Positions 11,783 to 23,519 of a stretch of 64,000 nt of DNA are shown here, piece after piece (positions within the stretch are counted from its first letter, which is position 1; each line of letters begins with the position of its first letter). Below the pieces are notes generated by a model. The model was not told the DNA's origin. It saw only the letters and a list, made by a program, of their open reading frames with translations, and made no database searches. The position numbers were made by a program, and so were the translations under genes. The stretch is from Siphonodentalium dalli (taxonomy: Eukaryota; Mollusca; Scaphopoda; Gadilida; Siphonodentaliidae), in contig CP136066.1 of NCBI GenBank assembly GCA_032622095.1, positions 227,046,961 through 227,110,960 on the forward strand. The letters run 5' to 3'.

Positions 11783-12642
11783 TTCTCCCCCCTCTTGAGG
11801 AAAAATTTACATCCTTGTAAATTCATCAAGATTAGCACTGGGGTGCACCATTATCTGAAATGACTGTTGTAAAACTAAAACCGTACCTGTATTTGACTGT
11901 CGAGTCGAATAACATAACTCCGTAATACTCAAATAGGATGATTATATCCTGAAATGTACTAGCACCGCGTACCCATAACAATAATAATTTCACCGAGCCC
12001 AATCCTCACTTGCTGTGGTAGTTAATACTGCTACAATAAAGTTAATAAAATAACATCCTTTCCCAGAATCTGAGGATATATAAAATTTATCTCTGAAAAT
12101 ATCAAAACACATGTACACAGAGAAATTGTTTTCTCTTTTCAGCAAAATACCACTCCATATTTGATAACCTGAAAAAGGTTACATATAATTATCGCCATTG
12201 ATTAACCACTATGGCTAACTCCATCAACAGCAAAACAAATATTTGCTACTCAATCCAGAGTTTCTGAAATAGAAACAAAATTAGTACATGGACCGGAAGT
12301 CAGATAAAGGAAATATATCTGAAATATTAATAAACAAAATTGACTTGTTGATTAGATATGCATTACAGTAATATCTGGGAGGTAAACATTCTGTAAATAT
12401 GCAGGAAAACTGCTACAAGCTGGCACATCGGGGTTAACATTTAACGGCACCGGGTCTTCAGCTGAAAATTTTTTATTATACAGAAGTTTCCTTAATAATA
12501 GATATACTGTAACACAGATTATTACTAACCATATGCAAAATAAAATTTTATTTACAAGTATATGATATCACATTACTGAAATGACACACAAAATGTGTAC
12601 ATGAGACTGCATGAGACTGGAACAACAATGTACTGAAATTTA

Positions 12643-14332
12643 TCAATTCAGTACAGAAGAAAATAACTCATGAAGAGCATCTGGAGACATGCTGGCTAAT
12701 AAATTTCTGTTAGTCAGCTTTCTCATTAGATCTGTCTTGCTAACAAAATCATTTTCAGGCTGCAAAGACTGCACGTAATCACCGGATGCTTTCCACGGTG
12801 GGGCTTTCTTCTCTCGCACTGAACGTCTCGGCACAATAACTGGTCTTTCTGGTTGAACATTTTCAGATGGACTATCTTAAATTAAACTTCTCCTGCCTGA
12901 ATCACCTGAAACATCGGAATCATTTACCATTTCTTCACCCTGTCTGCTACCATCATCATTCCTGACAGTAGTTATATCAACAGTTTCGGTTTCATCAATC
13001 TCAGCTTGGACTAGATTCTCTGAAACAAAAGGTTCAATTTTATTCCCTGAATCTACAATATCATCTGACATTACTAAATCTTCCGGATGCGCATCCTGTT
13101 CTCCCTGTTGCTCCTGTACTGGAGTGGAATGGTCGTCACCATTTGGAGATACTATGTTTGTGTCCACCTTCTTAACAGTAGATACAACTGTTTTCTGTGG
13201 AACAAACACAACAAATTCACTCTCCGACTCATCATCAGGCGATAACACCTCAGATTTCTTTTCAGGGTTATCTGAAACAGAAATATCATTCTCAGGCACT
13301 GCCTCGTCATCTGCTGGACCATCAGCATCATCATTCTGTGTCTCTGTACCAATCTCTAATGGTAGGGAACCTATGGGAAGAAGGTGGTTTCTGTGAAGAG
13401 TTCTCTCTCTGCCACTCTCACTAATTACAACATAAACAGGAATCTCCTTGTTAGGTTTAGCTGTAACAGTATAAACATCCTGATCAAATTTATCTGCTAT
13501 CTTATGACGACCTACAAACGCAAGCGTTTTTACCAAAACCAAATCTCCTACCGACACAGTCGCTGCTCTCGCCTTTATGTCAAAATTCTTTTTCTGTTTC
13601 TCCCTTGCTTTCTGTGCAGCTTTAGAAGCTAAATCATAAGAATAAGATAATTTGTCTTTCAAATCTGAAACATAATCACCATAAGACACTTTCTTCTCTT
13701 CCTCACCATCCTTCTCATATACAATCTGATCAAACCACAAAGCAAATCTATAGGCAACCTTGGATCCATACCAAACATAATTTTAAAGGGTGCAAATCCA
13801 GTGCTTTCATGGCGAGTGCTGTTATAAGCATGAACAAGAGGTGAGATATAATTCTTCCAATCTTTCTTCTCTTCCGGTTCTAGTGTGCCTAACATATTCA
13901 ACAAAGTCCTATTGTATCTTTCGCATTGACCATTTCCCATGGGATGATATGGAGTTGTTCTGCTTTTCTGAATTTTACATAAGCTACAAAGTTCACGAAT
14001 CAACTCCGACTCAAAGTTAGCTCCCTGGTCGCTGTGGATCCTGGAAGGAAATCCAAAATACATGAACAATTTGTTGAATAAAGTATCAGCAGTCGTTTTT
14101 GCAGTCATGTTCTTACATGGATATGCCTGCGCAAACCTGCTGAAGTGATCAGTACACACTAAAATATACTGATAACCTCCTTTGCAAACTTCAACTGTAA
14201 GGAAGTCAATACAAATAAGCTCTAAATGGTAAGTTGTGGTAATAGACACAAGTCTGGCTCTGGCATCCATCTGAGATTTACGTCTTAAGCATCTGGGACA
14301 CTCTGAAATAAATTTTTCCACCGTTCCATCAA
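12643..14332 (-). pseudogene. Ty3/gypsy integrase, internally deleted element
   Basis: Minus-strand remains of a pol gene. The 5' part (13659-14332) reads the second half of the zinc-binding HHCC domain (SECPRCLRRK). It then reads an integrase core with the three acidic residues in ICIDFLTVE, RIHSDQGANFESE and MGNGQCERYN. A frameshift near 13720-13740 leads to the C-terminal part (12877-13740). That part has a coiled, lysine-rich stretch and a GDLVLVKTLAFVGRHKIADK segment of the GPY/F type, then an acidic tail. A second frameshift near 12850-12875 leads to VPRRSVREKKAPPWKASGD and a stop at 12643. Protease, reverse transcriptase, RNase H, gag and primer-binding site are absent. The integrase frame runs directly into the LTR copy at 14333. 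Confidence 0.85.
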
Positions 14333-14533
14333 CGGTGGGATTGGGCTAAAGTTAAAAGAGGTAAGGCAGCAGATAGAAATTAAGTGGGAGAGGGTCGCAA
14401 AGATTTGCGTGCAGTGTAGATTAACAAATGATGGTTTAGTAATTATTGTTAAAAAGGTTGTTAATAATAAATATTCCTAATAATTCTGATCTAATAAAAT
14501 ATTGATAATGTTACATATTTTACCACCGCCACA
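14333..14533 (-). repeat. Gypsy 5' LTR, fused to integrase by deletion
   Basis: Near-identical to 11582-11782 (for example GGTTG against GGTGG in AAAAAGG[TG]TG). Its internal edge joins integrase codons directly at CCACCG/TTGATGGAACGGTGG. The deletion breakpoint therefore lies at or inside the LTR end, where CGGTGG occurs on both sides. Confidence 0.75.
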
Positions 14534-14544
14534 TTGGTGGGTAA

Positions 14545-15530
14545 AATTCGCGAAACAATAACGCCCATTGTAAGAAAGTAAAGGAATGTAGGCGTGTTTT
14601 CAAATATCCGTCGCCATTTGGCCGCCATCATAGATTTGGAAAACCATTTCTTGCATGGGATGAAAGGTAATTACTTCACCACAGTATTTCCAACTCAGCT
14701 GTAAGCATGGGTGGAGTTGTCTAGACAATAATACCCAATGATGTTAATATGAGGAATTTTCGGTGATTTTTGGGGGACTTTTATTTGGATATGATATAAG
14801 GGCAGTTATTCGTCTGAGTGTTCCCAACTCACAATAGTAAGCAGGTGTGGATTTGTCGTGACAATAACTCTCACTGATGTTGAAATCAGAGATTTTCGGC
14901 GATTTTTATATTTCTGGTGGCCGTTTTGGCCACCATCTTGCATTTGGGTGAATATTCCTCAACTCGGATATGAGAGGAGTCCTATCCCGGGTATCTCCTC
15001 CACATATATAATCATGGCTGGAGTAATAATAGCAATAACACTCATTGATTCGAAACAGACATTGTGTTATTGGCGTCGTTTTGGCTTTGACCGGATTATA
15101 CCGGCATTTGTGAAAACGTGATATCGGACAAAAATATCCAGCAAGGAATGTATATTATGGTCCCCTTGTGTTCGCCAATGACTCTTCTAGACGATACATA
15201 TATAAAATCGCGTCAAGGTGCCAATATTTTCCCACAGAGACAAACGAAATGTGGTGAAATATCCGTAAGATAGCAAATTTTCACATTTCGGCGGCCAACT
15301 TGGCCGCCATATTGGAGTTTTGTGTCAGGTTTTGTAATTTGTAAGGGTTGTATATTGCCATAACGAATCGAACGGAAAACAAGACCGCATGTGACACCAT
15401 ATTTACTATAACGGCGATCAAAGAGACCTGGTGCATATACAAAAAATGGCCGCCACGATGGACGCCATCTTGTCTGGAGTCTCTGCGGCCACTTTTTTTC
15501 TTGTTAACAACCGAAAAAAATTAGAGGAGA
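14545..15530. repeat. Diverged repeats around a GGCCGCCAT motif
   Basis: At irregular intervals of a few hundred bases the motif TGGCCGCCAT or TGGCCACCATCTTG recurs (about 14609, 14930, 15300 and 15450). Each is preceded by a similar TTTTCGGCGATTTTTATATT-like stretch and followed by a line with ACAATAAC. This looks like an old, decayed tandem array. No gene was seen. Confidence 0.45.
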
Positions 15531-15539
15531 CATTGAGAA

Positions 15540-16510
15540 AGAAAATTAGTGGGGTGAAGTTGAGTCCTGGGGGGTGCAGAGGTCTATAAGTTTTTCATTA
15601 TTAGAACATGTCTCAAATACAATTCACATGTGTCGTTAAAGATAGGGGCGGCGTTGGCGGTGGGTATGCTGTTAAAATATTCACATCCGTCAAAAACAGC
15701 CATAAATAGTAAAATATAGACAATTGCAATAAATATGTGTTTGAATGTTTGATACGCATAATGTCATTTCGTGGATATGTTCAGATTATCGCAACACCGC
15801 GAAAAAGACAATTTAAAAAAATATATAACGGTAATATTTGTTAACAGCATCAGTTTGCTATAACATCATCAGAGCAATTCAGCAGGACCCAACCGCATCA
15901 TAGCACATCAGCAGGACCGCTTTACCAGGGGTGATATATATTTTTCTAGTCCGAATTGTCTAACTTTGATGTAAATTTGTTGTTATTACATTACACAAAT
16001 TCCACCCACCGTCTTTTCTTATTATCCCTACGATCATTGTAATCACCTAACACTGTTCAGTTTTTCATTTTATTGATTAGTCATATTCCACAGTTATTGT
16101 TAAAATAATGCACAGTTGTTGTTTAAACAATGCACAGTTATTGTTACCAGCGGGTAATCGCCTGGATATTGTGCAAGGGAGAACAATAGAAAATATGGCG
16201 ACTGTGGTTTAAAACACAAATAACAATCATCAACAACTTCATGTAAACAAGTTCGAAATTCATATTATTGTCGATCATTATATATATATATACCTTTATT
16301 TCCTCCGCAACGGAGAGTTTAACATTATACATCATACACAAGTTTAGAGTTTCAACATATTGGTGACAAAAATAAACATCAATTTATCACATGGTTTTAT
16401 ACACAAAATATTCGCAATACAAATTCAATGAGATATGTGCTTGCAACTGTTGGCCTCGTGTATTTATGATTTCGCGGAACACTTCAACTGGATAATTAAA
16501 CGAGTATCTG
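15540..16510. other. AT-rich intergenic stretch with one dispersed repeat
   Basis: No coding signal was recognised. The segment 15648-15720 (GGCGGTGGGTATGCTGTTAA, then CGTCAAAAACAGCC) is related to 63262-63330, so it belongs to a dispersed family. CACAGTTATTGTT-like units at about 16089-16145 form a short tandem repeat. Confidence 0.45.
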
Positions 16511-17480
16511 TGCATTTACATTGCTATAGAAATGTATACAGATCTGTATGAAGTCACGTGTCGCGCATTACTGTGATCACAACATGATTACTAATAGTGA
16601 ACGCGCGCTGATCAGTACTCTGGTAATTGACAATTCACTGCGAGTCGTGTCAGTTTAGGCCAGACATAAAAATGTATCAACTATCAGCAGATAACAGCGA
16701 TTTGGTATGTGCCGCATGTATTTAAAGTGTATCCTTATACCACTTGATAATGGTTCGAAGAAAGAATGAAAATCATGCAGTTACCCTACAACACCCTTTA
16801 TGTGACCAAATGTAGTAAAATTTTCAACTGATGACAATTCCAATGACAATGTTGACCAATGTAGGACAATATTATTTTCTTAAATTATATGTGGTTTTTA
16901 TATATAGCTGTTAGACAATAAATATGATGATGATGACTGGCCACGGGGAGGGACCAGGAAACAATCTTTCCAAGTGTTGGACATTTCCAACATTACACCC
17001 GCCCCTATGATAAGGTTGGAAAATTTCCAGCTGATGGCCATTCCAGCCCAAAATTTTGATAAAAAGTAGGAAATTATGCAAATATTGGTCCGAAAACAAT
17101 ACCCCCCCCCCCCAAATAAAATGTTTGAAAATCAAACTACAAGATCGTTTTCAATCTATTGTTGGTTTGGAAATTACAACTAATGTTGTGTCAGGTATGA
17201 AATATCCAACCGTTGAACAAGTTTCCACGTCCCTATCCGTGTTCAATATTCGAAATACACGGGTTGAAATGACAACGAAAACATTCGCCAAGCCCGAGTA
17301 ACAATTAATCAAAACTGATTTGCCTGTCGCAATGCTTCGGCGTTGACCGTGACGTATAGCGGACACGATTTTTGCTCACACGAACTAATACCGTTTTCTT
17401 TCTGTGTGCATTTCTATATCAACCCGTATACTAGTCTGCGTGTAGATCTGTGTACATTTCTATAGCAATGTAAATGCACC
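16511..17480. mobile_element. Element with about 40-bp inverted ends, non-coding
   Basis: GCATTTACATTGCTATAGAA at about 16514 is mirrored by TTCTATAGCAATGTAAATGC at about 17458-17477, with the inner AGATCTGTRTA also matching. The interior holds a poly-C run (17101-17113) and a segment (17066-17150) related to 21457-21560. There is no recognisable transposase. Confidence 0.55.
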
Positions 17481-17595
17481 CTGATGGAGAAAGACGGATT
17501 TGTCTGCGATATAGCTTTATTTGCGTTATAGAGTTATTGAGTTATTGAGTTATTATCACGTTTATAGTTAGATGCCACTCCGATTAAATACAAAT

Positions 17596-18355
17596 TATTC
17601 ATGTATATCCTGTTTTCTGTCTTCGATCAGAGCGGTTCGTGAGCTGTTTATATGTGATCCATTTAGTCCACAGATTCAGATCCGTATATATTTTCCACAG
17701 CTTGAATGCATTGCGAGCAAGAAATAAGGCGAATTGCTTAATATCATTTACGATGTCGCGAATGGGTGGCAGGATACTTGCAAGAAATATCATCAACTGA
17801 TCTATGGGGTTCAAGTTGTCAATATATAAGAAACATGGTATACCGAAATCCCCTATGACGTTGAACCATATTTCGATTCTTGTTTCGGCTAAGGCTAAGA
17901 TAATTGCATGCTCGATTTCGTTTTCAAAATGTTTATGACATATCTGACACTTCCCGTGTACTGGGGACAAGGCCCGGGCCAGGATTTTGGCTATTTCTAG
18001 AAATTCAAGCTTATGTTGAGGATAGCTTCTATATGCTAGCCAAAGAGGTGAAATTGACAGTGAACTATGATTATTTGCGAATGGGACTAGGGAATGTTCA
18101 TTTCGTAATCTTGTCTGCCATGACTCCTCGTTTGATTGTTTGATTTATGTTACTATGAGGGATTTCCATGTCTCTTTGGATGGGAAGTGTCCTTCTTCTA
18201 GAAATGATGTTAGATAGGGTGTGAGGTTATAGTTGTCAAGAATTCTCATGATTTCTGAAATAAACGATGCATTACAATTAGGTTGTTGAATGTGACTCTT
18301 AAGACGGAACATGAAAATCGTTTTCGATGTCTTTTCATGTGCCGTCCTGCACAGA
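17596..18355 (-). pseudogene. Non-LTR retrotransposon ORF2 C-terminal fragment
   Basis: Reading the minus strand from about 18355 gives one frame with a single in-frame stop near 18147. It passes HEKTSKTIFMFRLKSHI, EESWQTRLRNEHSLVPFANN, then WLAYRSYPQHKLEFLEIAKI, and ends with a cysteine/histidine motif HGKCQICHKHFENEIEHAII. It finishes at a stop at 17599. This arrangement, a helical region after the thumb followed by a CxxC...H motif, is the C-terminal tail of non-LTR ORF2 proteins. The reverse transcriptase core is missing and the upstream edge abuts a half MITE at 18371. It is a dead 5'-truncated copy. Confidence 0.65.
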
Positions 18356-18370
18356 CACCCAAGCAGATAT

Positions 18371-18442
18371 AAAGCAGAGGACCGCCGTGTGGGATAGCGT
18401 CACTATATTCACCTTCTGTGGACCTCATTCTGCAAATGACAG
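18371..18442. repeat. Half copy of MITE family C
   Basis: GATAGCGTCACTATATTCAC followed by CCTCATTCTGCAAATGACAG matches the right half of the element at 222-372. The left half is absent and is replaced by the retroelement fragment. Confidence 0.6.
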
Positions 18443-18617
18443 AACTACTAATTCAAGGAGACAGACAAACAGTCAATCACACTATTTCAAGCCATGGGCC
18501 ACCTCAGGCAGAAAATACATGTATATCTCCATGTGTTATTATGCTGATATGGTATCCTTTGTTCTCGCAAGTTATTTGATCTGCAAAATTTCAATAATTT
18601 TCAACTCAAATTTCTAT

Positions 18618-18975
18618 TTAATTGAGGGCCTTTTTTAAAGGCCCACTTAATTTTTGAGTCGCCGACTATTTTTTTTTATAGTGTCTCGATATACGGTTTT
18701 AATAACTATTGATGCCACAAAATATGATTAAAATGCTATAATCCACCACCATGTGAAACCTCTGCATCTCAGAAGATGCCCATAGAGAAATATAATACAG
18801 CTGAAATCATAGAAAGATTTCCCCCTGTATGGCTCCCAGAATGCAACAAAATTCGAAAGCTATTTTCACGGAAGAGGAATAACTCAATATTTTAAGAGTT
18901 ATTTACCTTCCATTGCAAATAATGAAACTTGAGCTCAGAACACCAAGTCGGTATCTCAACAAAAACAACATGTTC
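18618..18975. repeat. MITE family D end and interior, degenerate
   Basis: Starts with AAAGGCCCACTTAATTTTTG, then GAGTCGCCGACTATTTTTTT and TGATATACGG-like sequence. This is the same end found at 25573 and, inverted, at 26244-26312 and 28130-28200. Further right it matches the interior of those copies. No partner end lies close by. Confidence 0.55.
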
Positions 18976-19019
18976 ACGTTTATTACACTAGCTCACACGG
19001 TCAAGGTAAATATTGGTAG

Positions 19020-19089
19020 GCCAATGAAATTATCTTATATATGTGAGGCTCCCTATGGGAGACTCGCATATATAAGATAATACAATGGC
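19020..19089. repeat. Diverged 70-bp hairpin (family A type)
   Basis: A palindrome around CTCCCTATGGGAG with arms CTTATATATGTGAG and CTCGCATATATAAG, and outer GCCAATG...CATTGGC-like ends. The arms keep pairing although their sequence differs from the other copies (TATCTTATATA and TATATAAGATA). Confidence 0.75.
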
Positions 19090-19132
19090 ACAGGGTTTCC
19101 CGAAAACATCCAGGAAGCTCCAGTCATGGAAG

Positions 19133-19515
19133 GGTTACACTGAATGAATAGATAGATACCTTGTGCACCCAACTGCCAACATCGTCTCCAATATGGCAGC
19201 TGACACTGATGACTGTCGTCTGCTTGAGTCCATGTGAGGCTCCATACATGAGTGTAATTTACACTGCATGAATAGATAGATACCTTGTGCATCCAGGTGA
19301 CAACATCGTCGCCAATATGGCGGCTTACACGTGCACTTTGTTAACCCTTTATGGAGCCCCAGACAGAGAGAACAATGCACTGATGACTGTCGTCTGCTTG
19401 AGACCCGAGTCCATTTGAGGCTACATACGGGAGTGTTATTTACACTACATGAATATATAGATACCTTGTGCATCCAGCTGACAACATCGTCCCCAATATG
19501 GCAGCTGACATTTGC
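19133..19515. repeat. Three tandem copies of a 125-180 bp unit
   Basis: Each copy starts TACACTRMATGAATAKATAG, passes ACCTTGTGCA and AACATCGTCNCCAATATGGC. The first two copies end near a GACTGTCGTCTGCTTGAG segment that resembles the MITE family A centre; the third stops before it. Open frames on the minus strand come from the repeat and not from a gene. Confidence 0.75.
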
Positions 19516-20330
19516 ACTTTGTTCCAATTGTTGGTTGGTCGTTGAAACATGGGTTTCCCTGTGATAAAAGAATAATAGAGAGGTTTAACAAACTCACGGT
19601 AGCAGCACTGTGTAGGAAGTGTGACATCGGAAATCGTTCTATCGCCGGTTTGTGATGGTTCTTGACTGATTTGTGACGGTTCCTGATGATCGAAATTATA
19701 CATTTTCACGACTTTTTGACAGTTAAATCGCAATTTTGAGGCATCTAGGTGATACTTCGATTAGTTATTTTCAATCCCATCACAATCTGTGGCATCAATG
19801 AGCGTGTTAATAACGAAACTTCCATTGTGCGAGTCATAACAACGACAAAAACCGCGAATTTTGAAATTGTTTGTGTTCTCTCCTGATCGAGTCGGTTCTC
19901 TGCCCATTTAATCGTTCTATACGGATAAAACTATGGCTAATATTTGCCATGGTACATGGTTCAAACTGCCAATTTTGTGAATGTTTACGAAGATAAACAC
20001 AACAAACTATGCATTAAGTTGAAATTTGCACCACTTGTCATTAATGTCGATGAATTACACTGCCTTTCTGTGCTTATCCAATAAGCTGTGTTACGCCTAT
20101 AAAAATTCACACAGTCGCCAGCAAGTTTGAAAAATAACGCGTGTTGCAGGCTCAACATTTCCATGAGTCGATAGCCGATTAACACTAGTGAAATTTCATT
20201 GCCCTGGACTTCGGAAAGCGTGAGCGTAGACGGAACATACAGAGTTATCTGTCTTGTATCTTATCTATTATATATTTTGGAACTTCTGGCTGTCTGTATT
20301 TGTGTTATAGACTCGAAAAACTGCTTGACC

Positions 20331-20745
20331 GATCCGACTCAAATTTGGTTTGTAGGCCTACTTTGATCCGGGGAACAATATGGGCGGGTCCAATTTCACG
20401 TGCAACCGTGTCCTTGACCTTGACCTCGTTCAAATACGCTCATATAGGCATGTTTCTGGACCTCGACCGACCCCACTCAATTTTGGTAGCTGGTTCTACT
20501 TTGATCACGGGAACAATATGGGCGGGTCCAATTTCATTTGCGACCGTGTCCTTGACCTTGACCTCGCTCATATACGCTCATATAGGCATGTTTCTGGACC
20601 TCGACCGATCCGACTCAAATTTGGTATAATGTAGGCCTACTTTGATCCCGGGAATAATATGGGTGGGTCCAATTTCACGTGCGACCATGTCCTTGGCCTT
20701 GACCATATTCGCTCATGTAGGCATGTTTCCGGGCCGATCGAACAA
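20331..20745. repeat. 138-bp tandem repeat, three copies
   Basis: Copies start at 20331, 20469 and 20607 with GATCCGACTCAAATTTGG or a close variant. Each contains AATATGGGCGGGTCCAATTT and ACGCTCATATAGGCATGTTT. The period is a multiple of three, so two overlapping plus-strand frames stay open for about 80-110 codons. They show no recognisable domain and are best read as repeat artefacts. Confidence 0.85.
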
Positions 20746-21150
20746 TAGTGTCCAGGCGGAGACGATCACAAATAAATCCCTAAATAGCCCGGACGAAGAG
20801 TGGGCACATCTGCTAATGTTGTCTATTTTCGTGAACGTATTGTACTCAACAAAAAGCCAAAAATAAGACGTTAAAAGTTCGTTGACACCCATAAAATGTT
20901 CTGATTACGCAGTTTATGAAGTTTATGTCGGGCGTCCGCTTGCTGGATGCTGATTGTCTTGGTTAAATTATATCTCCAGATTGTATGCCATTATGAAGTG
21001 AATTGATTTGTTGCCTTTGATTGGCCACCATGCAAACCGGGGGAGAAATTCAGGATACATGGGCCCAGTGAGAAAATGTGGATAGCTGAACCTGAAAATT
21101 GCAAAAATCATCTAGACTGGCTTCAAGATTCCCAAGTGTTGGAACTGTCC

Positions 21151-21170
21151 AACACACACACACACACCCT

Positions 21171-21249
<79 letters not shown>
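21151..21249. repeat. (CA)n and (GA)n microsatellite
   Basis: A short ACACAC run is followed, after CCTAACAG, by about 70 bp of uninterrupted GA. A poly-G run stands at 21312-21325. Arg-Glu and Ser-Leu frames over it are not genes. Confidence 0.98.
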
Positions 21250-21250
<1 letters not shown>

Positions 21251-21339
21251 TTTATTATTTTGCAAAAGAGCATACATTATTTAATCTATTAACCAGTTTC
21301 TTGCCAATTTCGGGGGGGGGGGGGGTAACTGTCATATAG

Positions 21340-22850
21340 AAAACTAAATCACACCGCTCCCTACTTCCTGTCTACCCATCATGAGTTTTGGATCAACTCT
21401 AAAGAAGAGGTGTCCATTTTTATTTGTCAAATATGGTTGATTACATGCATGTTTAAAGTGTAGGAAAGTATGCAAATGTTGGTCTAAAAACGACAAATTC
21501 CCCACTATTAAATAGTTGTCAAATCAAATCAAACTAAGAGAACAATTTCAACATATTTTTGTTGGAGTTAAATTTCAAACATGACGCGTTCATTGTGTTA
21601 AAAGGCGATACCCCTCTGTATGGAGTGCTGGCGGGGTATCGACCCCACTAGAAGTTTCCAGCTAAATACACTGACTGCCATGTCGATTCGGTTGTCAACG
21701 ATGGGTCTGTTTGTAAATGTTATTGTCCACAACACCATAGATGATAATTTCCGCATGATTTATATCATTATTTTTCATGTCTTTTGAGTTTTTATTTAAT
21801 TTTTGCGTGAGATATTAGATATGCAATGGAGATTTTTTTCACAGACTACAATGTATCGACATTAAGGGGTTAATAAAACCGGCGGTGGACAACCAATAGC
21901 TGAAGAGGTGATGGCAACACTCTCATTGATATTTTTGTCAAAGACAACTGATAAATTACGTGTTGGTCGACAATTTCAGCGCTAAATATAAGTCAAGTGG
22001 GGTACCCCACTTCCGATTTTTAATGCCATGTTCGTGTCATGAACCAACATATTGTAAGATAAGAAATTTGTAACTGTTGAACATTTTGACCAAAGTTGGG
22101 GATAGACACCAATTAAGCACCCCCTCCCCAAGTCCCCCCACCACACAACACACGTCATAACCTATCAATGATTCAGTTGAACGTGATTTCATCAGTTATA
22201 TTCATGTCTGGGCGACAAACATGTGTAAATGTCCCTCAGGCATGATACTATACTCATCGGGACTTTCAATATTTTATTTCTGCCTATTAATGTCACTTAA
22301 TCTCCCGTATTAGGTATTTATTGTGTTATTTCTTAATATACTTGTTCTATTATGCAAATTACATAAGCTACAGTAATTATCTGGTTTAAAATGTCACATA
22401 CACAAGACGATTTTCGGACCAAAGTGCAGAAATCGTTCGAATAAATCTCACGTACATAACCGTCACAGCCGTGATTGGTTTGAAATAGAACCGTAACACG
22501 CACCTGTGTTGATTACGAGACCACAGCTCCCAATTATCAACCCCTATCAGGATACTTTCTCTGCTATTTTACAGAAGAATAACACGGGTATACTTTATAG
22601 TCAGTGTTTGTCTTCAGAATGCGTTTCATATTTTATACGCCACGAAAAACAAAGAAATTGCGTCCACATGGCTTGATTTTCAGTGATAACATTTTGATAT
22701 TTACGCGTTAACTCGCTAATACCGAGTTAATTGTGGTCTAGAGTTCAGGTTTCGATAACACGACACTTATACAGCCTCTGTTCATTCAGGAAAGAATAAT
22801 ATATTCAAGATATCTATAATTATACGTGATTTTGTCACAAAAATGATTAT
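21340..22850. other. AT-rich interval, no gene recognised
   Basis: Only short frames. Segment 21457-21560 is related to 17066-17150 (TATGCAAATRTTGGTC). Otherwise nothing was identified. Confidence 0.4.
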
Positions 22851-22954
22851 TTTCAATAATCAGGAACCGTAACAAATCAGGCAAGAACCATCACAATACC
22901 GGCGATAGAACGACTTCCTACACAGTGGGTAGCAGTTACGATTACAATTAGGGC

Positions 22955-23500
22955 ACTATATCATCATGGTATGTGCACTATGTCATCATGTTATGTGCAC
23001 TGTGTCATCATGTTGTGTGCGCTATGTCATCATGTTATGTGCGCTATGTCATCATGTTATGTGCGCTATGTCATCATGTTATGTGCGCTATGTCATCATG
23101 TTATGTGCGCTATGTCATCATGTTATGTGCGCTATGTCATCATGTTATGTGCGCTATGTCATCATGTTATGTGCGCTATGTCATCATGTTATGTGCGCTA
23201 TGTCATCATGTTATGTGCACTATGTCACCATGTTATATGCACTGTGTAATCATTTTATGTGCCCTGTGTCATCATGCTGCTATTTGCGCTATGTCATGTT
23301 ATCATGCTATGTGCACTAACTATGTCACCATGTTATGTGCGCTATGTCATCATGTTATGTGCGCTATGTCACCATGGTATGTGCACTATGTCATCAAGTT
23401 ATGTGCACTATGTCATCAAGTTGTGTGCACTATGTCATCATGTTATGTGCGCTATGTCATTAAGTTATGTGCACTATGTCATCAAGTTATGTGCACATTC
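22955..23500. repeat. 22-bp minisatellite, about 25 copies
   Basis: Unit GCTATGTCATCATGTTATGT plus GC. The central copies (about 23015-23215) are identical and the edges vary (GTGCAC for GTGCGC, AAGTT for ATGTT, CACCATG). The 22-bp period is not a multiple of three, but the unit has no stop in several frames, which gives spurious open frames. Confidence 0.97.
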
Positions 23501-23519
23501 TAACTGTAACAACTAACCG

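Larger units (their letters stand above)
19600..22930. mobile_element. Possible 3.3-kb element with about 85-bp inverted ends
   Basis: CACTGTGTAGGAAGT at about 19607, followed by TCGTTCTATCGCCGGTTTGT and GGTTCTTGACTGATTTGTGA, is mirrored at 22858-22937. There it reads ACAAATCAGGCAAGAACC, ACCGGCGATAGAACGA and ACTTCCTACACAGTG. The interior has a 138-bp tandem repeat, (GA)n and unrecognised AT-rich DNA, and no transposase. It may be a composite of unrelated insertions between two solo ends. Confidence 0.5.

Noticed and set aside
22966-23516. Cysteine-rich repeat proteins
   Set aside because: Several overlapping frames of a 22-bp minisatellite stay open at once; none has a gene context.
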